Source: Bacteroidales bacterium UBA4345 (GTDB taxonomy: Bacteria > Bacteroidota > Bacteroidia > Bacteroidales > Paludibacteraceae). From it: a DNA stretch of 64,000 nt. The stretch spans positions 1 through 64,000 of the forward strand of contig DGTD01000101.1 of assembly GCA_002396385.1 (NCBI GenBank), given 5' to 3'. The translations under genes were made by a program, and so were the position numbers. A model generated the notes under the pieces. It was given only the letters and a program-made list of their open reading frames with translations, was not told the DNA's origin and made no database searches. Below are positions 34,978 through 43,513 of the stretch, piece by piece. How positions within the stretch are numbered: the stretch's first letter is position 1; every line of letters begins with the position of its first letter.

Positions 34978-36345
34978 ATGGCGAAGGTTTTGTGGCTTGT
35001 TCTGCTTTGTTGGGCATGTGTGCTGGGGCAGGTGGCGTCGGCGCAGGAAGGAGCGCTGTCTCCGGTGTTGGCAACCGATTCCCTGCAGGTGGCCCGCTGT
35101 GCGTGCCGCAGTTTTAAGTGGAACTACGCTGTTGCGCCGGGTTTGCTGCTCGGTAGCGCGTGCGTCGTGCGCCACTTCGACAACGACCTCCTCAAATTCC
35201 GTGAAGACCATCTTTTCAGTTTCCATAACAGTGCCGACGATGTGGTGCAAACGCTTCCGGGCGTTGTGTTCCTAGGCCTTCGGGCTGTAGGTGTGAAGGG
35301 GAAAAGTGAAACCTGGGGCCAGTTGCTGGCGGCTACCGGTTTCTCTGCCGCCATTACGGCCGGTTTGACCGAAGGACTGAAAAACACGTGGGGACGGACC
35401 CGCCCCAACGACGAGTACTTCCACAACTCGTTCCCGTCGGGCCACACCTTTACCGCCTTTACGGGGGCCACACTGCTGCACCGCGAGTATGGAGGGAAGA
35501 GCATCTGGTACAGTGTTGGTGGCTATACGTTGGCCGGCTTGGTTGGCGTCAGCCGCATCTTGAATAAGGAGCACTGGGCCAGCGATGTGCTGGCGGGGGC
35601 AGGCTTGGGACTTGTTTCCGGCCATTTGGGCTACGGCTTGGCCGAATGTATGTTTGCCCATCCGCGCCGGGGGCGGCCCTCTTACTACCGACGTAACCCC
35701 AGCTTCATCGGGGTGAATGCGCACGTGTCGCCGTGGGGAAATAGTATCAACTCGTTGGGCGTGTGTACCGATCCGGCTGCGACTTTCGAAAAGCAGTTCG
35801 TCCGCTTCAACCATAAAATAGGCTATGGTTACAGCCTCGAGGGGGCATACTTCCCCTTCCGCTATGTGGGCTTTGGCTGCGAAACCTCCATGTTCTTCAA
35901 CCAGTTCGAGTTAGACGAAGATTACTTCCGTGTGCCAGCCAACCGTGTGCAGGCTCACTATGTCGCCTTCGAGTCGAACAAGGCGAAAACCTACCAGTTT
36001 ATGCCGGGCATCTACTTCGACGTGCCGGTTTGCAGCCGGGTGTTGGTCGGCGGAAAAGTGTTGTACGGAATGGGGCAGACCTTGTCGTTCAATGTGGAGG
36101 CCGATACGCACAATCCGGCGGTAGGGCCCGAACACTGGGTGTATATCTACGACGATTTCACCTATGGCAGCGCCTTTAAGGCGGGAATCCACGGCCGTTA
36201 TCTTGTTGGGCACTATCTGGAAGTGAGTGCGGGCCTTAACTATTCTTATTCGAATGCAGGGTACGCCTTTTTCAGGTATCCCGAAAGTACCTCGTCGGTC
36301 CAAAATCTGGGCTTCCAGTTAGGCGTTGCGGTACCACTTGAGTAG
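34978..36345 (+). CDS. PAP2-family phosphatase with C-terminal barrel-like domain
   Basis: This 455-residue protein starts at 34978, 4 nt after the DUF819 stop, which gives a signal peptide ending ASAQ. The PAP2 catalytic signature is complete: KNTWGRTRP, PSGHTFTAF and SRILNKEHWASDVLAGAGLG. The C-terminal half (about residue 245 onward) is made of alternating strands (KIGYGYSLEGAYFPFRYVGFGCE, YLEVSAGLNYSYSNAGYAF, LGFQLGVAVPLE) and looks like an outer-membrane barrel. The phosphatase probably works on lipid phosphates (lipid A or undecaprenyl pyrophosphate class) at the periplasmic face. Confidence 0.85.
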   Translation: MAKVLWLVLLCWACVLGQVASAQEGALSPVLATDSLQVARCACRSFKWNYAVAPGLLLGSACVVRHFDNDLLKFREDHLFSFHNSADDVVQTLPGVVFLGLRAVGVKGKSETWGQLLAATGFSAAITAGLTEGLKNTWGRTRPNDEYFHNSFPSGHTFTAFTGATLLHREYGGKSIWYSVGGYTLAGLVGVSRILNKEHWASDVLAGAGLGLVSGHLGYGLAECMFAHPRRGRPSYYRRNPSFIGVNAHVSPWGNSINSLGVCTDPAATFEKQFVRFNHKIGYGYSLEGAYFPFRYVGFGCETSMFFNQFELDEDYFRVPANRVQAHYVAFESNKAKTYQFMPGIYFDVPVCSRVLVGGKVLYGMGQTLSFNVEADTHNPAVGPEHWVYIYDDFTYGSAFKAGIHGRYLVGHYLEVSAGLNYSYSNAGYAFFRYPESTSSVQNLGFQLGVAVPLE

Positions 36346-36719
36346 ACTGGCCGTTGGCTTTGGAATGCCGACCTTAAAGGATTGAAGAAGGCTGTCTGCT
36401 TACACAAAAAGAAGTGAAAAAAGTGATATGGAGTGAGTAGTTTTTTAACTTGAAATTTGGAAGTCTGTTTTTTTTTTTTTTTTGATTTGCACGTCAAATT
36501 TGTCTGGTAAAAAATGAATGCACTTGTCTTGAAATACAGGCATTTGTGTAGTATCGGGTAATTTGGCACTATCTACATAGAACTCAACTTTCAAAATGTT
36601 TCCGAATTGTATAGAACTACATAATGTAAGCATTTTACAATTTTGAATCTATTTGTGGAATATGAATTTTGGTATGATAGTACGTTTCTGTGTAACGTTG
36701 CAAAAAAATAAAAAATAAT
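36346..36719 (+). other. Non-coding stretch at the left edge of the AT-rich region
   Basis: This stretch of 374 nt has no convincing ORF. It is AT-rich and includes a run of 16 T at 36468-36483. A minus-strand ORF of 62 codons (36445-36633) spans the T-run as poly-Lys and is not believed. The right end holds a promoter for the gene at 36720. Confidence 0.6.
36667..36700 (+). promoter_or_regulatory. Probable promoter of the GTPase operon
   Basis: TTTTG (36667-36671), a 21-nt spacer and TAACGTTG (36693-36700) approximate the -33/-7 consensus. It lies 20 nt before the first gene and no clear terminator or other promoter was seen before the GTPase genes. Confidence 0.5.
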
Positions 36720-36941
36720 ATGTCACTATTTAAGATAACTACCAAGTACCGCAGGCAGTGCAACGGTATCCTAATCGAACCGGGCATGAGTGTTCAAGTA
36801 GTCACGCAAAGTATGAGTAACCCTGTAACCACCAATGGTGGACAGGTTGTTGTTGATGCCTTTATGCGCATGTATGGCATCGACATCAAGAAGGCAGGTT
36901 GCCTGAATACCGTGGATTTGGTGGTGGAAAGACTGGGGTGA
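36720..36941 (+). CDS. Small conserved protein (DUF6140-like)
   Basis: This 73-residue protein has no signal or membrane segment: an N-terminal strand-rich part (LFKITTKYRRQCNGILIEPGMSVQVVT) and a C-terminal VVDAFMRMYGIDIKKAG. It resembles the small Bacteroidales family labelled DUF6140; I recall the pattern MSVxVVTxSMSNPVxTNGGQ and have not checked it. Function unknown. It is 51 nt before the first GTPase gene, on the same strand, and probably in the same transcript. Its base composition is less AT-rich than the GTPase genes. Confidence 0.65.
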   Translation: MSLFKITTKYRRQCNGILIEPGMSVQVVTQSMSNPVTTNGGQVVVDAFMRMYGIDIKKAGCLNTVDLVVERLG

Positions 36942-36992
36942 GAAATTTTAAGAAATTGTTTACATTTAATTCAATACTAATTCTAAATTGTT

Positions 36993-38750
36993 ATGGAAAA
37001 AATACAAGTTTTGCGTGATATTGCCAATGATTTAGGCTTTAATAATATTGTGAAAGACCTCAATAAGATTGAGGAAAGCAACAATGGCAATTGTCCTCTT
37101 ATTTTACCGCTTGTAGGAGAGTTTAGTTCAGGAAAGACAACATTGGTTAATGCCCTAACTGATAGCAAGAAATTAGAAACGGCAACTAAGCCTACTACTG
37201 CTACAATATACGAAGTCCATTTTGGTAGCCATAAATGTTGTGCAAAAGTCTTGACAGAAAGTGGGGAGGAAATACTGTACTCGGAAATATCTGAATTAAA
37301 GAACGAAAACCTTAATGATGCGAAAGTAGTTACTGTCTTCGATACCTCTACTAAAGTGCCAGATACAACAGTGTTGGTGGATACTCCCGGACTATCGTCT
37401 CCTGATCCAAAACATAAGCAAACTTTGGTGGAATTTTTGCCAAATGCCGATGGTATCCTTCTTGTTTCTGATATCAATCAACAAATAACAAAATCTTTGA
37501 TAGATTTTGTTAACACGGTGTCTTTATCGAAAAGACCAGTTTTTTTGGTATTAACCAAATGTGACACAAAACCTGTGCAGGATGTTGAAGATGCAAAAAA
37601 ATATATAAGTGAAAATATACACATTGGAATTGAAAATATTTCTTGTGTTTCTGCTAATAATGATGATTTGTCGCAGTTGTATGATTTGTTTGAGAAGATA
37701 AAAGAGGAAAAAAACGACATTCTTATTCGTGTCAATGAACAGCGAATAAAGATTATAGCCGAAGACCTGACAAATAAGGTTGATGAATTGTTGGCTTCAA
37801 TTGAGGATGACAAAGAAGTTGAAGATACATTACGGAAGAAAAAGTATGAATTAGAAAAACTTCATAGAAATATAGATGGATTGGTCGATAATCTGGAAAT
37901 GGATTTATCTGATACAGAGTTGAATACGTGTAGGAAATTTGAGGATATAGTATTCGATAAATTGGAGAGTCTTGTTTCTGGTTCGAACTCAAATTATGAT
38001 TCGGAGGCTATTTCTATTATTAACAATACATCAACATTGGTAATAAATGAATATAAAGACGATGTAAGGGATTTATTAAGAGAAAAGGCTAAGGAACGTA
38101 AAAATAGCGATAGTGAAGTAAATCTACGGTCGTTACAAGATGTTGATTTAAGTTCATATTCTGTTAACGGGCTGACATATAACTTATCTCTAAATAATTT
38201 AGGACACGAATATGATGGAGCTATAGCAACAGGAGTCAAAGTTGTTGGCACAATAGCTGCAGTTGCTGTTGCTGCACCCGTGATTGGAGGCGCTGCAGTG
38301 GAGACAGTTGCTGCAGAAACGGCATTAGATGTTGCAGACACGGCTTCCGATATAGGTAGTATAATTTCTAACCAAAGGACAACTGCTATGTTAAAAAATA
38401 ACAATCAGCAGACAATCACTAATAGTCAGAACACTTCTAGTAAAGGTATAGTGGAGTCTATGGTGGGGTTCGTTACAGAAAGAACAATGGCAAAACCACA
38501 ACGAAGAAGAGCTATACACGATTATATGGACTCGGTTTTGTTACCAGGATTCAAATCTGAAGTGAAACGTATAACAAGATCTTTACTTTCTGTATTTAAG
38601 GAGTCTTTGCATAAGGAGGCTTCTGATATGGTGTCAGAGATGACAAATGCAATAGAAGATTTAAAACGAATAAGAGCGGAACAGAAATCCGAGTTTGAAA
38701 ATAAGAAGACAAAATTGAGAAATTATAAAAATACATTATTAACATATTGA
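36993..38750 (+). CDS. Dynamin-like GTPase A
   Basis: This 585-residue large GTPase has G1 GEFSSGKTT (42-50), a G2-like threonine cluster KPTTATIYE (66-74), G3 DTPG (130-133) and G4 TKCD (188-191), followed by a long helical region. A hydrophobic Ala/Val-rich stretch at about 411-440 (VVGTIAAVAVAAPVIGGAAV) is in the place where bacterial dynamin-like proteins have a membrane-inserting paddle. C-terminal helices (about 490-585) are coiled-coil-like and would form the return arm of the stalk. Predicted role: nucleotide-dependent membrane binding or remodelling. It is the first of four genes packed with 3-5 nt gaps and strongly AT-rich compared with flanking core genes. Confidence 0.85.
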   Translation: MEKIQVLRDIANDLGFNNIVKDLNKIEESNNGNCPLILPLVGEFSSGKTTLVNALTDSKKLETATKPTTATIYEVHFGSHKCCAKVLTESGEEILYSEISELKNENLNDAKVVTVFDTSTKVPDTTVLVDTPGLSSPDPKHKQTLVEFLPNADGILLVSDINQQITKSLIDFVNTVSLSKRPVFLVLTKCDTKPVQDVEDAKKYISENIHIGIENISCVSANNDDLSQLYDLFEKIKEEKNDILIRVNEQRIKIIAEDLTNKVDELLASIEDDKEVEDTLRKKKYELEKLHRNIDGLVDNLEMDLSDTELNTCRKFEDIVFDKLESLVSGSNSNYDSEAISIINNTSTLVINEYKDDVRDLLREKAKERKNSDSEVNLRSLQDVDLSSYSVNGLTYNLSLNNLGHEYDGAIATGVKVVGTIAAVAVAAPVIGGAAVETVAAETALDVADTASDIGSIISNQRTTAMLKNNNQQTITNSQNTSSKGIVESMVGFVTERTMAKPQRRRAIHDYMDSVLLPGFKSEVKRITRSLLSVFKESLHKEASDMVSEMTNAIEDLKRIRAEQKSEFENKKTKLRNYKNTLLTY

Positions 38751-38755
38751 ATTAA

Positions 38756-39142
38756 ATGAGTATGATGGATTTTCTAATCGGAGCGGCAATTGGTGCTGGT
38801 TGCATGTTGGCAAAAGAACAACTAATCGATAAAAAAGAAGTTGAGAGTTTAGATCAGAAGAAGCGAGAATTGGATTCGCTCAGCGACGAGAATGAGAAAC
38901 TCAGAAAGAGATATAAAGAGGCTGAGAGACAAATAGAGGATTTGCTAAGTGAGAATAATAGGCTTAAGAGAGCGAACAAGTCTTCCGATAATGAAAAAGA
39001 CGATTTAGAAGATGAATTGGAAGATGCGAAAGTGAAGATTAAGAAGCTGGTGTCGCAAAATGAAGATCTGCTTAGAGAACTCAAACAGTACAAGGATGCT
39101 TGTGCTAATTATGAAGAACAGATCAAAAACTTAAAAGCATAA
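38756..39142 (+). CDS. Membrane-anchored coiled-coil protein of the GTPase operon
   Basis: This 128-residue protein starts 5 nt after GTPase A and ends 4 nt before GTPase B. Residues 3-19 (MDFLIGAAIGAGCMLA) form a short hydrophobic anchor, and residues 28-125 are a continuous charged heptad-type coiled coil without Pro or Gly. No catalytic motif. It resembles the N-terminal part of GTPase B (anchor plus coiled coil), so it may pair with that protein or act as an adaptor. No family is recognised. Confidence 0.75.
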   Translation: MSMMDFLIGAAIGAGCMLAKEQLIDKKEVESLDQKKRELDSLSDENEKLRKRYKEAERQIEDLLSENNRLKRANKSSDNEKDDLEDELEDAKVKIKKLVSQNEDLLRELKQYKDACANYEEQIKNLKA

Positions 39143-39146
39143 AGAG

Positions 39147-40919
39147 ATGACCATAGATATGGTTATATATATTGCAATTGCTGTCTTGACTGGACTTGTT
39201 TTGGGATGGTTATTTTTTGGATCAAGTAAAAAAGAAGTAAAAGGATCTGAAAAAATAAATTTGGAAGATTCTAATGCAAGAATACAGACTTTGACTAGTC
39301 AAAAATTAAATTCCAAGATAGAAGACTCTGTTATTGACGAGAATATTAAACGGAAATTATCTGAAGTAAATGATCTTAAAAAGAAAATTAAAACTTTAGA
39401 GGATGAAAATGAAGAATTCGAGGATGAAATAGATGATTGGAAGGGAAAAGTAAAAAGGAAAGAATCCGAGATTGTATCGCTAAGGGACGAATTAGATAAA
39501 GAAACTCGTCAAAAGAAGGGGCTTGAAGAAGATTTAAATACAAAGTCTAAAGAATTAGATGATAAGGAAAAGGAACTTAACATCAAAATTGACTCTTTAG
39601 CATTTGTGCAAGAAATCTTGACTGCTAAACAAACGAGTGACACTTCAATATCATCTTTGTATTTGAAGATAGACGGTTTAAAGGATTTTATCAAGGATGA
39701 CTTAAAAACGACGGTCACAAACCTAAGGAAGAACTTATCGGACGATTGCAAGGAACGCCTTTTTAATTCTGGTCTAGAAGGCTGGGCTATTACAGCAAAG
39801 AAATCGTGGATACAAGGAAAAACTGCCATTGCGTTTGTGGGAGAATTTTCTGCAGGAAAAACATCAATAGTCAACAGATTGCTGTCTCAAGATGATCCGA
39901 ATGTACCACTATTGCCTGTTAGTACAAAAGCGACAACTGCCATACCTACTTATATATCGGGAGGTGTGGGTACCTTTTATCAGTTTGTGACGCCAAATAA
40001 CGAGCTCAAAATAATCTCAGAGAATACATTTAAAAGAGTTAGTAAAGAAGTGCTAGATCAGGTGAAAGGTGTATCTTCTTTGATACAGTATTTCGTAATG
40101 ACTTATAAGAATTCCAATCTTGACAGATTGAGCATTCTTGATACGCCTGGTTTTAATTCTAATGATAAAGAGGATGCGGAACGAACAATTGGTGTGATTA
40201 ATGAATGCGATGCTTTGTTTTGGGTGTTTGATGTGAACAATGGCACTGTAAATAGATCTTCTATTGATTTGATAAAGAAACATTTGAAGAAACCTCTGTA
40301 TGTGGTTATTAATAAAGTTGATTCAAAGGCGTCTTCTGATGTGGATAAAGTGGAAAAACTTATTAAGAAAACCCTTACAGATGCAGGTTTAAAAGTAAAT
40401 AAAGTTATCCGTTTCTCGAAAAAAACTTCATTGTCTGATATGATGAATGTTATAAAAACAATATCTCATGATGAACGGAAAGAAGGGTATTTGAACTTCT
40501 TGCAAGAGGAGATGGATTTATTATTGAATGAACAGGAGCGAGTTGTAAAAGAAAAGCAACAAAAGGCTGACGAATTATGCAAAAAATCTAATGCTTTAGT
40601 TGACCAGTATAATCTGGCAGTTAGAGAACTACAGCAAGACTGTGATAATGTGTCTGATATACCACGTTTTGAAACGCATATTTTTAGTGACGATAATTAT
40701 GAGATGTATGATTTTGAATACCAAAGAATGTGTGATTTATTAGATAGAATCAGCGACACTAGAACAACTGCATTGCGTGATTTGTATAATTCACAAATAG
40801 ACGCAAGGTCAGAATTAGAAAAAGCTTACAATGCTCATGCAGAAGAAAGAACGAACTGGTGTCGTCTAAGTGATTGTACGGATTCATTAAAGAAAAAAAT
40901 AAAAGAATTGAAGAAGTAA
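39147..40919 (+). CDS. Dynamin-like GTPase B with N-terminal anchor and coiled coil
   Basis: In this 590-residue protein, residues 5-24 form a membrane helix (MVIYIAIAVLTGLVLGWLFF) and residues about 58-150 a coiled coil. The GTPase domain starts near 225: G1 GEFSAGKTS (232-240), G2-like STKATTAIPT (259-268), G3 DTPG (332-335) and G4 NKVD (389-392). The C-terminal 130 residues are helical. Having the GTPase domain in the middle behind an anchored coiled coil is unlike classical DynA- or LeoA-type proteins, where the GTPase domain is N-terminal. It is predicted to be fixed in the inner membrane. The third gene of the operon, 4 nt after the coiled-coil gene and 3 nt before GTPase C. Confidence 0.85.
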   Translation: MTIDMVIYIAIAVLTGLVLGWLFFGSSKKEVKGSEKINLEDSNARIQTLTSQKLNSKIEDSVIDENIKRKLSEVNDLKKKIKTLEDENEEFEDEIDDWKGKVKRKESEIVSLRDELDKETRQKKGLEEDLNTKSKELDDKEKELNIKIDSLAFVQEILTAKQTSDTSISSLYLKIDGLKDFIKDDLKTTVTNLRKNLSDDCKERLFNSGLEGWAITAKKSWIQGKTAIAFVGEFSAGKTSIVNRLLSQDDPNVPLLPVSTKATTAIPTYISGGVGTFYQFVTPNNELKIISENTFKRVSKEVLDQVKGVSSLIQYFVMTYKNSNLDRLSILDTPGFNSNDKEDAERTIGVINECDALFWVFDVNNGTVNRSSIDLIKKHLKKPLYVVINKVDSKASSDVDKVEKLIKKTLTDAGLKVNKVIRFSKKTSLSDMMNVIKTISHDERKEGYLNFLQEEMDLLLNEQERVVKEKQQKADELCKKSNALVDQYNLAVRELQQDCDNVSDIPRFETHIFSDDNYEMYDFEYQRMCDLLDRISDTRTTALRDLYNSQIDARSELEKAYNAHAEERTNWCRLSDCTDSLKKKIKELKK

Positions 40920-40922
40920 AGT

Positions 40923-42944
40923 ATGGCGCAGAATTTATTTGAACAACTTCAGGAAAAGAAGACCCGATTAATTGCACAAACAAAGAAAGCAAAAGAATTC
41001 GGATGGATTGATGAGCAAAGAGAATTAGAAATAGTTGATAAGATTAATAAAGATGTTCTCACCATAGGCGTGATTGGTCAAATGAAATGCGGAAAGTCGA
41101 CTTTCCTTAATTCTTTTGTATTTGAAGATGACGTCTTGCCTGCTGCAACAACCCCAATGACTGCTGCTTTGTCTGTTATCACGTATGGTAAAGAAAAGAG
41201 TATCACAGCTGAATTTTATTCTAAAGACGAGTGGGAAGAGCAAAAGGTACAAGCATCTCGTTCATTAGATAGTGTGGCTGGAAACACTTTAGAGGAATCT
41301 AAAATCAAAGCAGCTAAAGAATTAGTGGATAGGGCTTCGAAATTGGGGACAACACTTGAATCCTATTTAGGAAAAACTCAAAACGATACTTTTGATAATT
41401 TGATAGAATATGTCGGAGCTGATGGAAAGTTTGTGTCTATCACCAAGGCTGTTACCATTTATTATCCTAAAGAGTATTTAAAAGGGGTTGAAATTGTTGA
41501 TACGCCTGGATTCAACGACCCTATTGTTTCCCGAGAAGAACGAACAAAGGCTTTCTTAAAGAAGGCTGATGTTGTCTTGTTGATGCTTTATGCGGGACGT
41601 CCATTTGATGCTACCGATAGAGATATTTTGTTTAAGAATGTGGGTCAGTGTGGAACTGGAAGGGTGTTGATAGGTATTAATAAATATGATATACCTTTTG
41701 AAAATGGTGAGACAGAGACTGAAATTAAGGATTATGTAAAAGAACAGTTAACGAAAGCATGTAAAGAATGTAATGATAATTTGCTGGTTAATGTGTTGGA
41801 GTCCACAGAACCAATACCATTGTCTGCAGAAATGGCTTTGCTTTCTGAATTGCCTATGTCGAAAGTAAATTCTAACGAGGCCTATTCTTTTGCATGGAAC
41901 AGGAACTGTGAAACGTTTGAGATTTCGGGGCAACCTCAAATGAGGGAGAAGAGCCATATTGACGATTTGATAAATGCTGTAAAAAAGGTTGTAGAGACTG
42001 AGAAAGAAGAGATATTATTCAGGAAACCAATAAATTCAATTTTGGCAGCCGGGAATGAGAAGAAGGCTGAGGTTGAGAAAGATATCAGTATAAATAAGAA
42101 ACTTATAAATATATGTAGCCAACCTGACGACGAGTTAGAAGAAAGTCTGTCAAACATAACCCGGGCCAAACGTCGATTACAGAAAAAAATTGGTTTACTG
42201 GGTGATGATATCAATGACAGTCTTGATGCTATTGTAAGAAAAGGAAAATATCGATTAGAGGATGATATTGATCGTTCTTGCGAAAAGATGGATAGTATTA
42301 TCGACAATTCGGGGTTCTTTGGTCCTGAATCGTCGAGACTTGATAAAGAAAAACAAACACTGTTAAAAAGAACTCTAAAAAGGGATACAGAAGATATTAT
42401 AAACGATGCAAGAGAAAAAATTAAAACACCAATGAATGAGTTTTTAAGTGAGGTGGACGATGTTCTTATGAGGTATATTCCCGATTTCGAATCTAAAGAT
42501 TTTATCAAAAGTGTTAAGAACGATATCAATTTCGATTTGGATGATGGCATGTTCTCTTTCTCTAATTCTTCTTCTTCTTCTGATTATGGATGGGGAGACG
42601 TATTTAAAGAAATCATTTGTGTTTATATTACATTGGGTATGAGTATAGTGAATGAAATTGAAGACGAAAAAAGAAAACTACATGAGAAAGTCAATGAACT
42701 CAGAAATTTTGATGTAACAAAATTCTTAGAGCCAATATACGATAAAAAGGAACAGGTAATAGAAAAGGTAAAGACTAGAATTATCGAAGAATTGCTTAAC
42801 CCGCTTCAAGAAAAAATTGAAGATAATGTTAAAAACAAGGCTCAAAAGGAACAAAAACTGAATGAAGCAAATTTACAATTAGAGAAATTGCTGAAGAAGA
42901 AAACTCTGATAGATGAACAACTACAAGAAATGACTTCTCTGTAA
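40923..42944 (+). CDS. Dynamin-like GTPase C
   Basis: This 673-residue protein has a GTPase domain with G1 GQMKCGKST (52-60), G2-like ATTPMTAALS (75-84), G3 DTPG (193-196) and G4 NKYD (253-256). A long helical stalk follows. A hydrophobic/amphipathic segment at about 561-580 (FKEIICVYITLGMSIVNEIE) could be a membrane-binding paddle. The final 90 residues are a coiled coil. This resembles the dynamin/CrfC/LeoA group and differs from GTPases A and B in all G-motifs, so the three genes are not recent duplicates. It is the last gene of the operon; a hairpin terminator lies 90 nt downstream. Confidence 0.88.
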   Translation: MAQNLFEQLQEKKTRLIAQTKKAKEFGWIDEQRELEIVDKINKDVLTIGVIGQMKCGKSTFLNSFVFEDDVLPAATTPMTAALSVITYGKEKSITAEFYSKDEWEEQKVQASRSLDSVAGNTLEESKIKAAKELVDRASKLGTTLESYLGKTQNDTFDNLIEYVGADGKFVSITKAVTIYYPKEYLKGVEIVDTPGFNDPIVSREERTKAFLKKADVVLLMLYAGRPFDATDRDILFKNVGQCGTGRVLIGINKYDIPFENGETETEIKDYVKEQLTKACKECNDNLLVNVLESTEPIPLSAEMALLSELPMSKVNSNEAYSFAWNRNCETFEISGQPQMREKSHIDDLINAVKKVVETEKEEILFRKPINSILAAGNEKKAEVEKDISINKKLINICSQPDDELEESLSNITRAKRRLQKKIGLLGDDINDSLDAIVRKGKYRLEDDIDRSCEKMDSIIDNSGFFGPESSRLDKEKQTLLKRTLKRDTEDIINDAREKIKTPMNEFLSEVDDVLMRYIPDFESKDFIKSVKNDINFDLDDGMFSFSNSSSSSDYGWGDVFKEIICVYITLGMSIVNEIEDEKRKLHEKVNELRNFDVTKFLEPIYDKKEQVIEKVKTRIIEELLNPLQEKIEDNVKNKAQKEQKLNEANLQLEKLLKKKTLIDEQLQEMTSL

Positions 42945-43033
42945 ATAAAAGTAAAGTGTCTCCGCAGAACAATCTGAAGTGTGACAGAACTCAGCAGAGG
43001 AGCATCTTGTAAAGAATACGAAGAACAAAAAGC

Positions 43034-43066
43034 AAGGGAGACCGGGAATCTAGTCCTGCCTCCCTT
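43034..43066. terminator. Hairpin terminator between convergent genes
   Basis: A 7-bp outer stem (43034-43040 with 43060-43066) with a partly paired inner part lies between GTPase C and the convergent membrane gene. On the minus strand it is followed by TGCTTTTTG, on the plus strand by a weaker TTTGTGGTTT, so it may serve both. Confidence 0.45.
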
Positions 43067-43096
43067 TGTGGTTTACTTATGTTCGCATCTTAATTG

Positions 43097-43465
43097 TTAA
43101 TCTTCCGCTTTCTTGGGTTGCAGGTCTTCATAGAAAAGAATAGAAAGAAGACAGGCGGATGTGAGGGTAATTGCAATCCAGTGGTCTGCAATGGTATTGT
43201 TTACTGTGCGGAAACCGAAAAGGAATCCTCCTATCAAATAATTAAGGGCTGACGTTAAAACTAGTGTTATGGTAGTCATACCTTCGAAATTGCGGAATAA
43301 GTGAGCAATGGCTTTTGTAAGTAAGAAATAGAGGACGTAACGGACAAATATAAAACTCAATGCGAGGAAACGCACCATGGCTAATCCTCCAACCACCATG
43401 GCTGTTAGTGTTGTATAGAGACAAATCAGTCTGATTCTCTGTTTGAAAGTTTTCTTGTTTTCCAT
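43097..43465 (-). CDS. Small membrane protein, unknown
   Basis: This 122-residue protein has about four membrane helices (around 11-33, 35-52, 62-80 and 93-112), a basic N-terminus (MENKKTFKQRIR) and a charged C-terminus. It has no recognised motif. It is convergent with the GTPase operon and lies next to another unknown minus-strand gene, 49 nt after that gene's stop region. Whether it belongs to the defence-like region is unknown. Confidence 0.6.
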   Translation of the reverse strand: MENKKTFKQRIRLICLYTTLTAMVVGGLAMVRFLALSFIFVRYVLYFLLTKAIAHLFRNFEGMTTITLVLTSALNYLIGGFLFGFRTVNNTIADHWIAITLTSACLLSILFYEDLQPKKAED

Positions 43466-43513
43466 ACGCTAATTTTAAGTGGATAAATAAATTACGGACT
43501 TTTGTACTGTCGC

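Noticed and set aside
36445-36633. 62-codon minus-strand ORF across the T16 run
   Set aside because: It contains poly-Lys from the homopolymer and lies in non-coding AT-rich DNA with no promoter.
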